In this document: positions 6,605 to 14,291 of the stretch, in pieces
How the letters are laid out: every line of letters starts with the position of its first letter
How positions within the stretch are numbered: the stretch's first letter is position 1
Source of the DNA: Acholeplasmataceae bacterium
GTDB lineage: Bacteria; Bacillota_I; Bacilli_A; Acholeplasmatales; Acholeplasmataceae
Length of the DNA stretch: 29,577 bases
Assembly (NCBI GenBank): GCA_023230825.1
Contig: JALNWO010000007.1
Coordinates: 1-29,577, forward strand
Reading direction: 5' to 3'
The notes under the pieces: generated by a model
The model's database searches: none
What the model was told of the DNA's origin: nothing
The model's input: the letters and a program-made list of their open reading frames with translations, nothing else
Program-made: the position numbers and the translations under genes

Positions 6605-8145
6605 GTTTGTTAGATGTTAAAAATTTAACCTTTAGTTACGGACAAGAGCCGCTTTATTTGCATGCTTCGATGCGGTTGTTCGCGAACGAACATGCAGTTT
6701 TAGTTGGTCCAAATGGTTCTGGGAAATCAACACTTTTAAAACTGATTGAAAAACAACTCCGTCCCGACAAAGGTCAGATCACATGGTTACCAAATAAAAA
6801 AATTGGCTATCTTGATCAGTATCAAAAACTAAATTTGAACCAAACGGTAAAACATTATTTATATGATGTTTTTTTACCACTTTTTGAAAAAGAAAAGGAA
6901 ATGGAAACTTTATATCACCAAGCATCAATCGCTGATTCAAAAGACCAAAGTCGTTACCTACAATGGGCTTCGGACTTACAAGAACAACTGATGGAAGATA
7001 ATTTTTACCAAATTAAATCACAAATTGGCAACGTAATTCATGGGTTGGGTTTAGAAATGTCGGTTTTAGACCAACCTTTTAAATATTTATCTGGTGGGAT
7101 GCGAGCTAAAATTATTTTAGGAAAACTGTTGTTAGAAGAAGCAGATGTTTTATTATTGGATGAGCCAACTAACTTTTTAGATGTTAAACATATAGAGTGG
7201 CTCATCAAGTTTTTAAACCAATACGAAAAGGCCTTTATTGTTGTCTCTCACCACGAAGAGTTTTTAAGTTCAATTGCCCAAACTGTGTTCGCGATTGAAG
7301 GGCAAAAGATTGAGCGCTACAAAGGTGACTTTAATTTTTATTTAAAAGAAAGAGAATTACGTCATCGTCAACAAACTCAAGCCTTTGTCAATCAACAAAA
7401 ACTAATTGAAAAGACAGAAGCCTTTATTCAAAAGAACATTGTCCGAGCCTCGACAACTAAAAGAGCACAGAGTCGCCGGAAAATGTTAAAGAAAATTGAA
7501 CGGATCCGTCCTCCTCAACAATCACGAGTCTATCATTTTCGTTTCCCCTTTTCTAAAACCACAGGAAAAGATGTTTTTCATTCTAAGGCTTTAGAAATTG
7601 GTTATGATGAGCCACTCATTGAGCCGTTAGATTTTGCCATTCTTAAGGAAGATAAAGTTGTTATTACAGGTAAAAATGGAGTTGGAAAAACAAGCTTTTT
7701 AAAAACTATTCTAGGCATCATTCCAGCTTTATCAGGTTCTTTTCATTGGATCGATACGGCCGACATTGCTTATTTTTCCCAAGATGAAACATATGATGAA
7801 ATGGTAACTCCCTTTCAATATATCCATCATTTATACCCGCGTTTTACTAAAAAAGAAATTTATGCTTTGTTAGGTGCTCATGGGATTTCTTATGAAATGG
7901 CCGAAAGGCCGCTTAAGAAACTTTCTGGTGGTGAACAAACAAAAGTTCGTCTCGCTAAACTAAGACATCATCAAAGCAATGTCTTAATAATGGACGAACC
8001 AACGAACCACCTAGATGTTGAAGCAAAAGAAGCGCTGAAAGAAGCGTTGATTGAATACGAAGGAACACTGATTTTAGTATCTCACGAAAAAGAATTTTAT
8101 GAAGCAATTTGTGATTACGAAATATCGTTATACGAAAGTGATTAA
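6601..8145 (+). CDS. ABC-F family ATPase (ribosome-associated)
   Basis: A 514-residue protein with two ABC domains in one chain and no membrane segment, the mark of ABC-F proteins, which bind the ribosomal E site and act in translation or antibiotic protection. Domain 1 has Walker A GPNGSGKST (36-44), signature LSGGMRAK and Walker B VLLLDEPTNFLD. Domain 2 has GKNGVGKTS, LSGGEQTKVRLAK and VLIMDEPTNHLD. Between them is a basic linker (about 250-310, with NIVRASTTKRAQSRRK), the region that reaches toward the peptidyl-tRNA in this family. Assignment to one subfamily, housekeeping or resistance, is not safe by eye. It is the last gene of the operon, and its stop lies inside the terminator hairpin. 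Confidence 0.9.
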   Translation: MSLLDVKNLTFSYGQEPLYLHASMRLFANEHAVLVGPNGSGKSTLLKLIEKQLRPDKGQITWLPNKKIGYLDQYQKLNLNQTVKHYLYDVFLPLFEKEKEMETLYHQASIADSKDQSRYLQWASDLQEQLMEDNFYQIKSQIGNVIHGLGLEMSVLDQPFKYLSGGMRAKIILGKLLLEEADVLLLDEPTNFLDVKHIEWLIKFLNQYEKAFIVVSHHEEFLSSIAQTVFAIEGQKIERYKGDFNFYLKERELRHRQQTQAFVNQQKLIEKTEAFIQKNIVRASTTKRAQSRRKMLKKIERIRPPQQSRVYHFRFPFSKTTGKDVFHSKALEIGYDEPLIEPLDFAILKEDKVVITGKNGVGKTSFLKTILGIIPALSGSFHWIDTADIAYFSQDETYDEMVTPFQYIHHLYPRFTKKEIYALLGAHGISYEMAERPLKKLSGGEQTKVRLAKLRHHQSNVLIMDEPTNHLDVEAKEALKEALIEYEGTLILVSHEKEFYEAICDYEISLYESD

Positions 8146-8171
8146 TTTTTTATAAAAAAAATCACTTTTTT
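8136..8171 (+). terminator. Intrinsic terminator after the ABC-F gene
   Basis: AAGTGATT (8136-8143) pairs with AATCACTT (8160-8167), with additional A-T pairs inside the loop, and is followed by T. The 5' arm overlaps the last codons and precedes the TAA stop of the ABC-F gene. Confidence 0.75.
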
Positions 8172-8172
8172 C

Positions 8173-8201
8173 TTTACAAATCTAAACAATGGTGATAAAA
8201 T
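8173..8201 (+). promoter_or_regulatory. copZ: Promoter of the copper operon
   Basis: TTTACA (8173-8178) and TAAAAT (8196-8201) are spaced by 17 nt, and TGA before the -10 gives an extended -10. Transcription should start near 8208, exactly at the C/G-rich operator. Confidence 0.7.
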
Positions 8202-8208
8202 AAAAATG

Positions 8209-8226
8209 ACCCCCCCTATGAGGGGT
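8209..8226 (+). promoter_or_regulatory. Candidate CsoR operator
   Basis: A run of seven C followed by TATGA and GGGGT forms a G/C-rich pseudo-palindrome (ACCCC ... GGGGT) in an otherwise A+T-rich leader. Known CsoR operators are G/C-tract inverted repeats of this kind over copper promoters. It covers the predicted transcription start of copZ, and csoR lies in the same operon, so copper-relieved repression is likely. Confidence 0.65.
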
Positions 8227-8244
8227 AAAGAAAGGTGATAAAAG

Positions 8245-8460
8245 ATGAAAACAGTAGAATTTTCTGTTCAAGGTATGACATGTTTTGGTTGCGCACAAGG
8301 TGTTCAACGCGCAGTATCTAGACATAAAGGTGTTCAAGAAGCAATTGCTAGTAACATCGATAAAAACGTCATTGTTAAATATGACGAAACTTTAGTTAAA
8401 GATGAAGACATTACGCATTTAATCGGCCGTCTTGGCTATCAGGCGACTCCTGTCAAATGA
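8245..8460 (+). CDS. copZ: CopZ-like copper chaperone
   Basis: A 71-residue single heavy-metal-associated (HMA) domain. The Cu(I) site is GMTCFGC with Cys13 and Cys16, near the N-terminus as in CopZ and Atx1. It binds cytosolic Cu(I) and passes it to the metal-binding domains of CopA. An AAAGGTG site precedes the ATG. The stop overlaps copA as ATGA, giving coupled translation. First gene of the operon, directly behind the candidate CsoR operator. Confidence 0.9.
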   Translation: MKTVEFSVQGMTCFGCAQGVQRAVSRHKGVQEAIASNIDKNVIVKYDETLVKDEDITHLIGRLGYQATPVK

Positions 8461-10940
8461 CGACGATTAAACTTAAAATATCAGGAATGACTTGTGCAAC
8501 ATGTGCCAACAGCATTGATAAAGTCTTAAATAGTGAGCCGGGAATTGTTGAAGCAAAAATTAATTTGGCCAACGATACCGGCAGCATTGTTTTTGATGAG
8601 GCTCAAATTCAAAGCGATGCTGTTTTAGATTTAATTGAAACCATTGGCTATTCAGCAGAAATCATCAATGAAAACATTAAGAAAATTACTGTTCGTGTTG
8701 ATGGCATGACGTGTGCAAGTTGTGCCGGCAGTGTCGATGACGCTGTTCGTGAACTTAAAGGCGTTCAAGAAGTTTCGGTGAATGTTGCAACTGATAAAAT
8801 GACGGTTGTATATGATCAAACAGAACTTAAACTGAGCCAAATTAAAAAAGCTGTTCAAGATGTGGGTTATGATCTTGTTTTAGAAGAAGAACTTGACGAC
8901 GCCGTTGATCCTGATGTTCTCAAAACGCAAAAAGCAAAGAAAAATTTAATTTATGCTTTAGTCATCTCGACATCGATGATGATTTTAATGATACTTCATA
9001 TGGTTGGGATAAATATTCCTTTTTATACGATTATTGAAGCCGCTTTGGGTTTCCCCGTGATTTTCATTTTAGGTCGTCGTGTGCATCGTGGGAGCTATCG
9101 TTCACTTAAAGCCAAACGAGCAACAATGGATGTTTTAGTTTCTTTAGGAACCATTCCGCCATACTTTGTTGGCTTACTCGGTCTCTTTTTTCCGATGCCA
9201 ACATTTATTGAAATGGCAGCTTCAATTATGACATTTCATTTATTAGGTAAATACTTAGAAACGAGAGCTAAAGGTAAATCGGCTTCCGCCATTAAGAAGC
9301 TCGTCAACCTAGGTTCTAAAACCGCGCAAATTATTGTTGATGGTGTTGAACTTGAAGTTTTGACTTCTGAATTGTCTGTGGGTGATGTGATGATTGTTCG
9401 CCCTGGTGAGAAAATTCCTTCTGATGGAAAGATTATTGAAGGTGAATCACTCGTTGATGAATCACTTGCAACTGGTGAATCCATGCCTGTTTTAAGAGGT
9501 GTTGGTGATCCTGTTATTGGTGCAACCATTAACAAACAAGGGCTCTTAAAAGTTGAAGTAACAAAAATTGGTAACGATACCTTTTTAGCACAAATCATTG
9601 AACTGGTCGAAGCTTGTCAAGGGTCAAAGGTACCCATTCAAGCGTTTGCTGACCGGATTACCGGTTACTTTGTTCCTGCCGTTTTAGTATTAACCATTTT
9701 AACTTTCTTATCGTTTAATCTTTTCTCAGGTTTCCACTTTAACATTCTTCGCTTTTTTGAAAATGCACTACCGTGGGTGAACACAACAAGCCCCGTATGG
9801 CAAACTGCATTCGTGTCCGCAACCGCTGTTTTAGTTATTTCCTGCCCCTGTGCTTTAGGATTAGGGACACCAACCGCATTGATGGTCGGTAGTGGCTTAG
9901 GCGCCGAAAACGGCATTTTAATTAAAAACGGTGAAGCCGTTCAAACGTTAAAAGATATTAAAGTCATTGCTTTTGATAAAACAGGAACCTTAACATATGG
10001 TGAACCTGTTGTTACAGATATAGTTGCTAAAGATGAAAATCATCTTTTAAAAATTGCTCAAGCCATTGAAAATGGATCCGAACACGTTTTAGCATCAGCA
10101 ATTATAGATAAAGCCAAAGCAATGGATATTCCTCTTCTACAAGCTGAACAAGTTGAGGCTGTTATCGGTAAAGGAATCCAAGGTCAAGTAGATGGTAAGA
10201 TGTATTATATTGGTAATGAAAAATTGATGGATGACCATGCGATTGATATCACTGCATATGCAGAAGAGCTTGACCGTTTGGAAAGTGAAGCAAAAACAGT
10301 GATGATTGTTGCTTCGGCTGAAGCTGTTCTTGGTTTAATAGCTGTTGCTGATGAACTTAAAGAAAACGTAAAAGTCGTTATTTCAGCGTTAGAAAGACAA
10401 GGCATTAAAACAGCGATGATTACCGGGGATAACGAAAAAACAGCTCGTGCTATAGCAGAAAGAGCTGGAATCACGCATGTAATCGCAAGCGTTTTACCCG
10501 ATGGTAAAGTCGATGAAATTATCAACCTTCAACAACAATATGGTCTCACTGCGATGGTCGGCGATGGTATTAATGATGCCCCTGCTTTAAAACAAGCCAA
10601 TGTTGGTATTGCCATTGGTACGGGGACAGATATTGCGATTGAGTCATCTGATGTTACACTTGTTAGAGGCGATTTAGAGGCAATTTTACAAGCCGTTGAA
10701 CTTTCAAAAGCCATTTTTAAAAAGATTAAACAAAACTACTTCTGGGCATGGTTTTACAATGCTGTTGCCATTCCTTTTGCTGTCTTTGGTTTATTACACC
10801 CAATGATTGGTGCTGCAGCGATGTCTTTAAGTAGTCTCAATGTCATTTACAACTCTTTAAGACTAAAAAAGGTCAACTTACAAAAAACGTTGGAGGTGGA
10901 ACGTGAAGCACGATCATCGAAGCTCATTGAATCTACTTAA
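8457..10940 (+). CDS. copA: Copper-exporting P1B-type ATPase
   Basis: An 827-residue Cu(I)-exporting P-type ATPase of the cytoplasmic membrane. It has two N-terminal HMA domains, GMTCATC (Cys13, Cys16) and GMTCASC (Cys86, Cys89), followed by the membrane domain. The transport motif is SCPCAL (Cys463, Cys465), the phosphorylated residue is Asp507 in DKTGT, and the P and N domains show MITGDN and [10 protein letters not shown]. The YN motif in helix 7 (FYNAVAIPF) and the M-x-x-S-S motif in helix 8 (MSLSSLNV) are the residues expected for Cu(I) specificity, which argues against a Zn/Cd pump. Length and domain order are normal. It overlaps copZ by 4 nt and csoR by 38 nt. Confidence 0.95.
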   Translation: MTTIKLKISGMTCATCANSIDKVLNSEPGIVEAKINLANDTGSIVFDEAQIQSDAVLDLIETIGYSAEIINENIKKITVRVDGMTCASCAGSVDDAVRELKGVQEVSVNVATDKMTVVYDQTELKLSQIKKAVQDVGYDLVLEEELDDAVDPDVLKTQKAKKNLIYALVISTSMMILMILHMVGINIPFYTIIEAALGFPVIFILGRRVHRGSYRSLKAKRATMDVLVSLGTIPPYFVGLLGLFFPMPTFIEMAASIMTFHLLGKYLETRAKGKSASAIKKLVNLGSKTAQIIVDGVELEVLTSELSVGDVMIVRPGEKIPSDGKIIEGESLVDESLATGESMPVLRGVGDPVIGATINKQGLLKVEVTKIGNDTFLAQIIELVEACQGSKVPIQAFADRITGYFVPAVLVLTILTFLSFNLFSGFHFNILRFFENALPWVNTTSPVWQTAFVSATAVLVISCPCALGLGTPTALMVGSGLGAENGILIKNGEAVQTLKDIKVIAFDKTGTLTYGEPVVTDIVAKDENHLLKIAQAIENGSEHVLASAIIDKAKAMDIPLLQAEQVEAVIGKGIQGQVDGKMYYIGNEKLMDDHAIDITAYAEELDRLESEAKTVMIVASAEAVLGLIAVADELKENVKVVISALERQGIKTAMITGDNEKTARAIAERAGITHVIASVLPDGKVDEIINLQQQYGLTAMVGDGINDAPALKQANVGIAIGTGTDIAIESSDVTLVRGDLEAILQAVELSKAIFKKIKQNYFWAWFYNAVAIPFAVFGLLHPMIGAAAMSLSSLNVIYNSLRLKKVNLQKTLEVEREARSSKLIEST

Positions 10941-11166
10941 AACAGCGAAGGGTCAAATTGAAGCCGTTATTCGCATGACAGAAGAAGACCGTTACTGTGT
11001 CGACATTGCGAATCAAATTATGGCTGTTGAAGCCTTATTAAAAAAGGCAAATTTACAAATCTTACAACAACACATTGAAAGTTGTGTCCGTGAATCTTTT
11101 GTCGATGGCACCCGTGATGAAAAAATCAATGAAGTTTTAGGCATTTTAAAGAAATATGTTCGTTAA
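10903..11166 (+). CDS. csoR: CsoR-type copper-sensing repressor
   Basis: An 87-residue all-helical repressor of the CsoR/RcnR family. The Cu(I) ligand set Cys-His-Cys is present as Cys32 (in RYCVDI), His57 and Cys61 (in QQHIESCV), which is the copper-sensing arrangement. The start is GTG with a strong GGAGGTGG site 3-5 nt upstream, inside the end of copA, giving a 38-nt overlap. Apo-CsoR should bind the operator at the copZ promoter and leave it on binding Cu(I). Placing the regulator last makes the operon self-limiting (inference). A bidirectional terminator follows. Confidence 0.93.
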   Translation: MKHDHRSSLNLLKTAKGQIEAVIRMTEEDRYCVDIANQIMAVEALLKKANLQILQQHIESCVRESFVDGTRDEKINEVLGILKKYVR

Positions 11167-11169
11167 GTA

Positions 11170-11195
11170 AAAAGAGGCTAGCTAGCCTCTTTTTT
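11170..11195. terminator. Bidirectional terminator between csoR and ispG
   Basis: AAAAGAGGCT and AGCCTCTTTT form a near-perfect hairpin, with T runs on both strands. The genes are convergent. The ispG stop codon (TAG on the minus strand, 11178-11180) lies inside the stem, so the terminator is partly coding for ispG. Confidence 0.88.
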
Positions 11196-12248
11196 ATCGT
11201 AAATTGAATCATCAAAATTATCGATTTCTTTAATCAATTCATCATAAATTTCTGATTCTTTCACTTTTTTAATAATTTCACCTTTTCTAAATAAAGCAGC
11301 TGTGCCTCCGCCTCCAGCAATACCAATGTCGGCGTGTTTTGCTTCTCCAGGTCCATTGACTAAACAACCCATAATAGCAACGTTAATATTTTTATTTACT
11401 TTAAGAAGGTAAGCTTCAACTTTTTTAGCAATATCAATCATATTAAATTGAATTCGGCCACAAGTCGGACAACTAATCAAGTTAGGAACTTTATCCTTGA
11501 GCCCTAAATTTTTCAAAATTTCTTTTGCGGCTTGAATTTCTAAAACGGGATTGTCAGTTAAAGAAACACGAATGGTATTCCCGATGCCTTCATAAAGAAG
11601 AATGCCGATTCCCATCGCACTTTTTATGCCGCCAGTAAAAGCAGTTCCCGCTTCAGTAACACCTAAATGAAGCGGATAGGGGAACACTTTAGCAGCTTCC
11701 CGATATGTTTCAATCATTAAATTCATATCTGTTGCCTTCAATGAAAGAGCGATGTCATAAAAATCAAGCGATTCTAAAATATCGACATGATGTTTTGCCG
11801 TTTCAATCATTAAAGCCACGGTAGGCTCTGCGCGATTGGGTAAAGATCCACTATTGACACCAATGCGAATAGGAATCTTTTTTTCTTTACAAGCTTGAAC
11901 TACTTTTTTAACATGTTCACGTTTAGGGATATTACCGGGATTCAGACGAATTTTATCGACACCACTTTTAATCGACTCTAAAGCCAATCGGTAGTCAAAA
12001 TGAATATCAGCAACAATAGGAATAGAAATTTGCTTTTTAATTTCTTTAATGGCTTGAGCGTCTTCCTTATCTAAAACAGCCACTCGAATAATTTCGCACC
12101 CAGCTCGTTCTAACGTCTGGATTTGCTTAACGGTTGCGGCAACATCTTTTGTGTATGTATTTGTCATTGATTGAATATATACTTTATTGTCTCCTCCCAT
12201 TTGGAGAGGGCCAATTTGAATTGTTCTTGTCGTTTCTCTTTGTTTCAC
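11178..12248 (-). CDS. ispG: 4-hydroxy-3-methylbut-2-enyl diphosphate synthase
   Basis: A 356-residue IspG (GcpE). It converts ME-cPP to HMBPP in the non-mevalonate (MEP) isoprenoid pathway, using a [4Fe-4S] cluster. The N-terminal TIM-barrel half begins with the family start TRTIQIGPLQMGGDN and continues through DIHFDYRLAL and RLNPGNI. The cluster ligands are Cys260 and Cys263 (CPTCGR), Cys295 (MGCLVNGPGE) and Glu302. The start is GTG with AGGTGAT upstream. It is a single-gene unit, divergent from rpmG. Its presence means this organism makes isoprenoid precursors through the MEP route. Confidence 0.95.
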   Translation of the reverse strand: MKQRETTRTIQIGPLQMGGDNKVYIQSMTNTYTKDVAATVKQIQTLERAGCEIIRVAVLDKEDAQAIKEIKKQISIPIVADIHFDYRLALESIKSGVDKIRLNPGNIPKREHVKKVVQACKEKKIPIRIGVNSGSLPNRAEPTVALMIETAKHHVDILESLDFYDIALSLKATDMNLMIETYREAAKVFPYPLHLGVTEAGTAFTGGIKSAMGIGILLYEGIGNTIRVSLTDNPVLEIQAAKEILKNLGLKDKVPNLISCPTCGRIQFNMIDIAKKVEAYLLKVNKNINVAIMGCLVNGPGEAKHADIGIAGGGGTAALFRKGEIIKKVKESEIYDELIKEIDNFDDSIYDKKEAS

Positions 12249-12264
12249 TTTATCACCTGGTTTT

Positions 12265-12270
12265 ATTATA
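12265..12270 (-). promoter_or_regulatory. -10 box for ispG
   Basis: A perfect TATAAT on the minus strand, about 17 nt before the GTG start. The -35 region is weak (TATCAT at 17 nt). Confidence 0.45.
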
Positions 12271-12328
12271 ATCGAAGGAAGATGAAAATGATAGTTATTT
12301 TACTTATTCACAAAAAGTATCAAAAGCA

Positions 12329-12357
12329 TTGAAAACAAGGTAACCTTTTGATATAAT
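12329..12357 (+). promoter_or_regulatory. rpmG: Promoter of rpmG
   Basis: TTGAAA (12329-12334), a 17-nt spacer and TATAAT (12352-12357), with TGA before the -10. A near-consensus extended promoter, as expected for a ribosomal protein gene. Confidence 0.8.
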
Positions 12358-12383
12358 ACACTCGTATGTACGGAGGGATGAAC

Positions 12384-12533
12384 ATGAGAGAACTCGTAAA
12401 ATTGGTATGTACTTCATGTGGCAATGAAAATTATCATACAGACAAAAATAAAAAAACCAAACCCGAAAGAATTGAATTTAAAAAATATTGCCCAAATGAA
12501 AGAAAACACACCATTCATAGAGAAAAGAGATAA
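12384..12533 (+). CDS. rpmG: Ribosomal protein L33
   Basis: A 49-residue L33 protein of the large subunit. It begins [19 protein letters not shown] and has the family middle [11 protein letters not shown] and end [17 protein letters not shown] precedes the ATG. Zinc-ribbon L33 has two Cys-x-x-Cys pairs. Here the first is kept (Cys9, Cys12) but the second reads CPNE (Cys36, Glu39), so one ligand is missing; His42 or Glu39 might replace it. The gene is monocistronic between its own promoter and a strong hairpin. Confidence 0.93.
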   Translation: MRELVKLVCTSCGNENYHTDKNKKTKPERIEFKKYCPNERKHTIHREKR

Positions 12534-12556
12534 ACTATTCACGGAATAGTTTTTTT
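12532..12556 (+). terminator. Terminator of rpmG
   Basis: AAACTATTC (12532-12540) pairs with GAATAGTTT (12544-12552) around a 3-nt loop and is followed by T to 12556. The stem starts within the rpmG stop codon. Confidence 0.85.
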
Positions 12557-12561
12557 CTTGC

Positions 12562-12594
12562 AAAAAAAGAGGTTCAAGACAGAGCCTTTTTTTT
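12562..12594. terminator. Second, weaker terminator before hrcA
   Basis: GGTTC (12571-12575) pairs with GAGCC (12582-12586), with flanking A and T runs on both sides. It lies just after the rpmG terminator and may act as a backup that insulates the heat-shock operon. Confidence 0.55.
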
Positions 12595-12604
12595 AATAGA
12601 TAAA

Positions 12605-12631
12605 ATAGCACATTTGACTTGACAGTGCCAA
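12605..12631 (+). promoter_or_regulatory. Upstream CIRCE-like HrcA operator
   Basis: ATAGCACAT-N9-CAGTGCCAA matches the CIRCE consensus TTAGCACTC-N9-GAGTGCTAA at 6 of 9 bases on the left and 7 of 9 on the right, with the exact 9-nt spacer. It covers the -35 hexamer of the hrcA promoter. It is weaker than a textbook site and is proposed because of its spacing and position. Confidence 0.5.
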
Positions 12632-12647
12632 TCAAATGGTTTACAAT
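12619..12647 (+). promoter_or_regulatory. hrcA: Promoter of hrcA-grpE-dnaK-dnaJ
   Basis: TTGACA (12619-12624), a 17-nt spacer and TACAAT (12642-12647), a near-consensus sigma-A promoter. It sits between two CIRCE-like sites. Confidence 0.88.
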
Positions 12648-12651
12648 AATA

Positions 12652-12678
12652 TTGGCACATTATTATTTGGAGTGCAAG
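12652..12678 (+). promoter_or_regulatory. CIRCE operator at the hrcA transcription start
   Basis: TTGGCACAT-N9-GAGTGCAAG matches CIRCE at 6 of 9 and 7 of 9 bases with the exact 9-nt spacer. It covers the predicted start of transcription and lies 12 nt before the hrcA ATG, the usual location in Firmicutes. HrcA with GroE support should repress here until heat stress. Confidence 0.85.
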
Positions 12679-12690
12679 CGGGGTGTTACG

Positions 12691-13704
12691 ATGATTACAA
12701 GTCGTCAAAAACTGATCTTAAAAGCCATTATTGAAATCTATGTTAAAGACGGAATGCCTGTGGGTTCGAAGGCTTTAACACACTTACCATACCTTAATTT
12801 CTCAAGTGCGACTTTGAGATATGATATGGCGAGTTTAGAAGATCTTGGCTTCTTAGAAAAAACTCATACATCGAGTGGGAGAATCCCTTCAGAACATGGT
12901 TTGCGGTACTATGTTGAAAATTTAGTGACCCGTGACCAAGACGTTCTTGAATCATTCCCTTTGATTGATGAGATTTTTTTAAGAGGAAAACTAGGTCGTG
13001 AAAGAACGATTGAAGAAGCGATTACATTATTATCAAATTTAACGAACTACACAGCTTTAGCAATCGGTCCAAGTAGTGAAACAGCGAAAATTAAAAAGAT
13101 TGACTTTATTCATTTAGGCCCAACAGAAGCAGTCATATTAATTGTAACTGACCAAGGCCATGTTGAGCATCAATCGATTCAAATTCCAGCCAATGGTGAT
13201 TTCAGTGGGGTTCAAAAAGTGATTCAAACTTTAAATGACTTACTTAAAAACCGAACGGTTTTAGAAGCAGAAGCGATTTTACATGACTCTGTTTCTAAAC
13301 GCCAAATCGATTCATTCATGGCTTATCAAGAACACATATTTGATTCATTCATCGATGCTTTTTCTAAATTTGCGCAAGAAAATTATTATTTATCAGGGAT
13401 ATCAAACATTTTAAATCAGCCTGAATTTGATAATCGCGATCAAATTAAAAGTTTCGTTGAGATGTTAAACAGGCGGGAACTCTTAACCGTCATTGGCGAA
13501 GAAGACGGCCTAGCCGTGCGTTTTGGAAGCGACTTAAAGTTAATTCCCATGGAAAACTGCACTGTAGTTTCAATTCCTTATCGCATTAGCGAAGAGGAAC
13601 ACGGAACGATTGCGGTTGTAGGACCCACAAGAATGCAATACAGTAAAGTGATTCCTTTAGTTGAATATATTGCCAGCAACTTTAGTAAACTATATAAAAA
13701 ATAA
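12691..13704 (+). CDS. hrcA: Heat-inducible transcription repressor HrcA
   Basis: A 337-residue repressor of the class I heat-shock genes. The N-terminal winged helix starts with SRQKLILKAIIEIYVKDG and GSKAL, continuing to LRYDMASLEDLGFLEKTH and SSGRIPSEHGLRYYV, which are family hallmarks. The GAF-like effector domain follows, and the end VVGPTRMQYSKVIPLVEYI is typical. I chose the ATG at 12691, preceded by GGGGTG, rather than a TTG at 12619, because that TTG is part of the -35 box and extension would run translation through the promoter and CIRCE. First gene of the operon; grpE follows after 17 nt. Confidence 0.95.
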   Translation: MITSRQKLILKAIIEIYVKDGMPVGSKALTHLPYLNFSSATLRYDMASLEDLGFLEKTHTSSGRIPSEHGLRYYVENLVTRDQDVLESFPLIDEIFLRGKLGRERTIEEAITLLSNLTNYTALAIGPSSETAKIKKIDFIHLGPTEAVILIVTDQGHVEHQSIQIPANGDFSGVQKVIQTLNDLLKNRTVLEAEAILHDSVSKRQIDSFMAYQEHIFDSFIDAFSKFAQENYYLSGISNILNQPEFDNRDQIKSFVEMLNRRELLTVIGEEDGLAVRFGSDLKLIPMENCTVVSIPYRISEEEHGTIAVVGPTRMQYSKVIPLVEYIASNFSKLYKK

Positions 13705-13721
13705 GCAAAGGAAGTTATTAA

Positions 13722-14291
13722 ATGGAAGAAAAGAAAGTAGAACAATTCAACGGTCCTAGCGAGGATGAAAAAAATGTTGAAGAAACACCAAAAAAAGAAA
13801 AGAAAAGCAAGCAAAAATTACATCTTGAATCATTAGAGTTAGAAATTGGAGTTTTAAAAGATAAGTTATTAAGAAACACTGCCGAGCTTGAGAATTTCAA
13901 AAGGCGAATGACTCAAGAGCGAATTAACGACAGAAAGTTTGCCTCAAAAAATTTAATCCTAGATCTTTTACAACCTTTAGATCAAATGGATAAAATCGTG
14001 AATATGCCGACAGATAATGAAATGCTTAAAAACTTTTTGTATGGATTCAAAATGTTAAATGATCAATTTTTTCAAATTTTAACAAATGATGGCCTCAAAG
14101 AAATCGAAGCCCTCAATCAGCAATTTGATCCCAAGTTTCATCACGCAGTTGAAAAAGAAGCCGATGAAACAAAAGCGAACGGAATCAATTTAGCTGTGAT
14201 TCAAAAAGGTTACTTATACAAAGATCAATTATTAAGACCAGCCATGGTAAAAATCAATGAATGGAGTGAAAAAAATGGCAAAAACAAATAA
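13722..14291 (+). CDS. grpE: Nucleotide exchange factor GrpE
   Basis: A 189-residue co-chaperone that releases ADP from DnaK. The acidic and lysine-rich N-terminus (1-40) leads into a coiled-coil (about 40-90) containing the conserved [14 protein letters not shown]. The beta-domain follows, with the family motif FDPKFHHAV and the end [24 protein letters not shown] precedes the start. It overlaps the dnaK start by 17 nt, and the dnaK ribosome site GGAGTG lies in its last codons. Confidence 0.94.
   Translation: MEEKKVEQFNGPSEDEKNVEETPKKEKKSKQKLHLESLELEIGVLKDKLLRNTAELENFKRRMTQERINDRKFASKNLILDLLQPLDQMDKIVNMPTDNEMLKNFLYGFKMLNDQFFQILTNDGLKEIEALNQQFDPKFHHAVEKEADETKANGINLAVIQKGYLYKDQLLRPAMVKINEWSEKNGKNK

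Noticed and set aside
9236..10714. Four antisense frames in copA
   Set aside because: Ser/Pro/Thr-rich shadows of the copA code without ribosome sites.
8457..10940. Zinc/cadmium ATPase
   Set aside because: CPC, YN and MxxSS motifs plus CopZ and a Cys-His-Cys CsoR point to Cu(I).
12619..12690. Extended N-terminus of HrcA from a TTG at 12619
   Set aside because: The TTG is the first part of the -35 box and translation would cross the -10 and CIRCE; ATG 12691 has GGGGTG and the family N-terminus.
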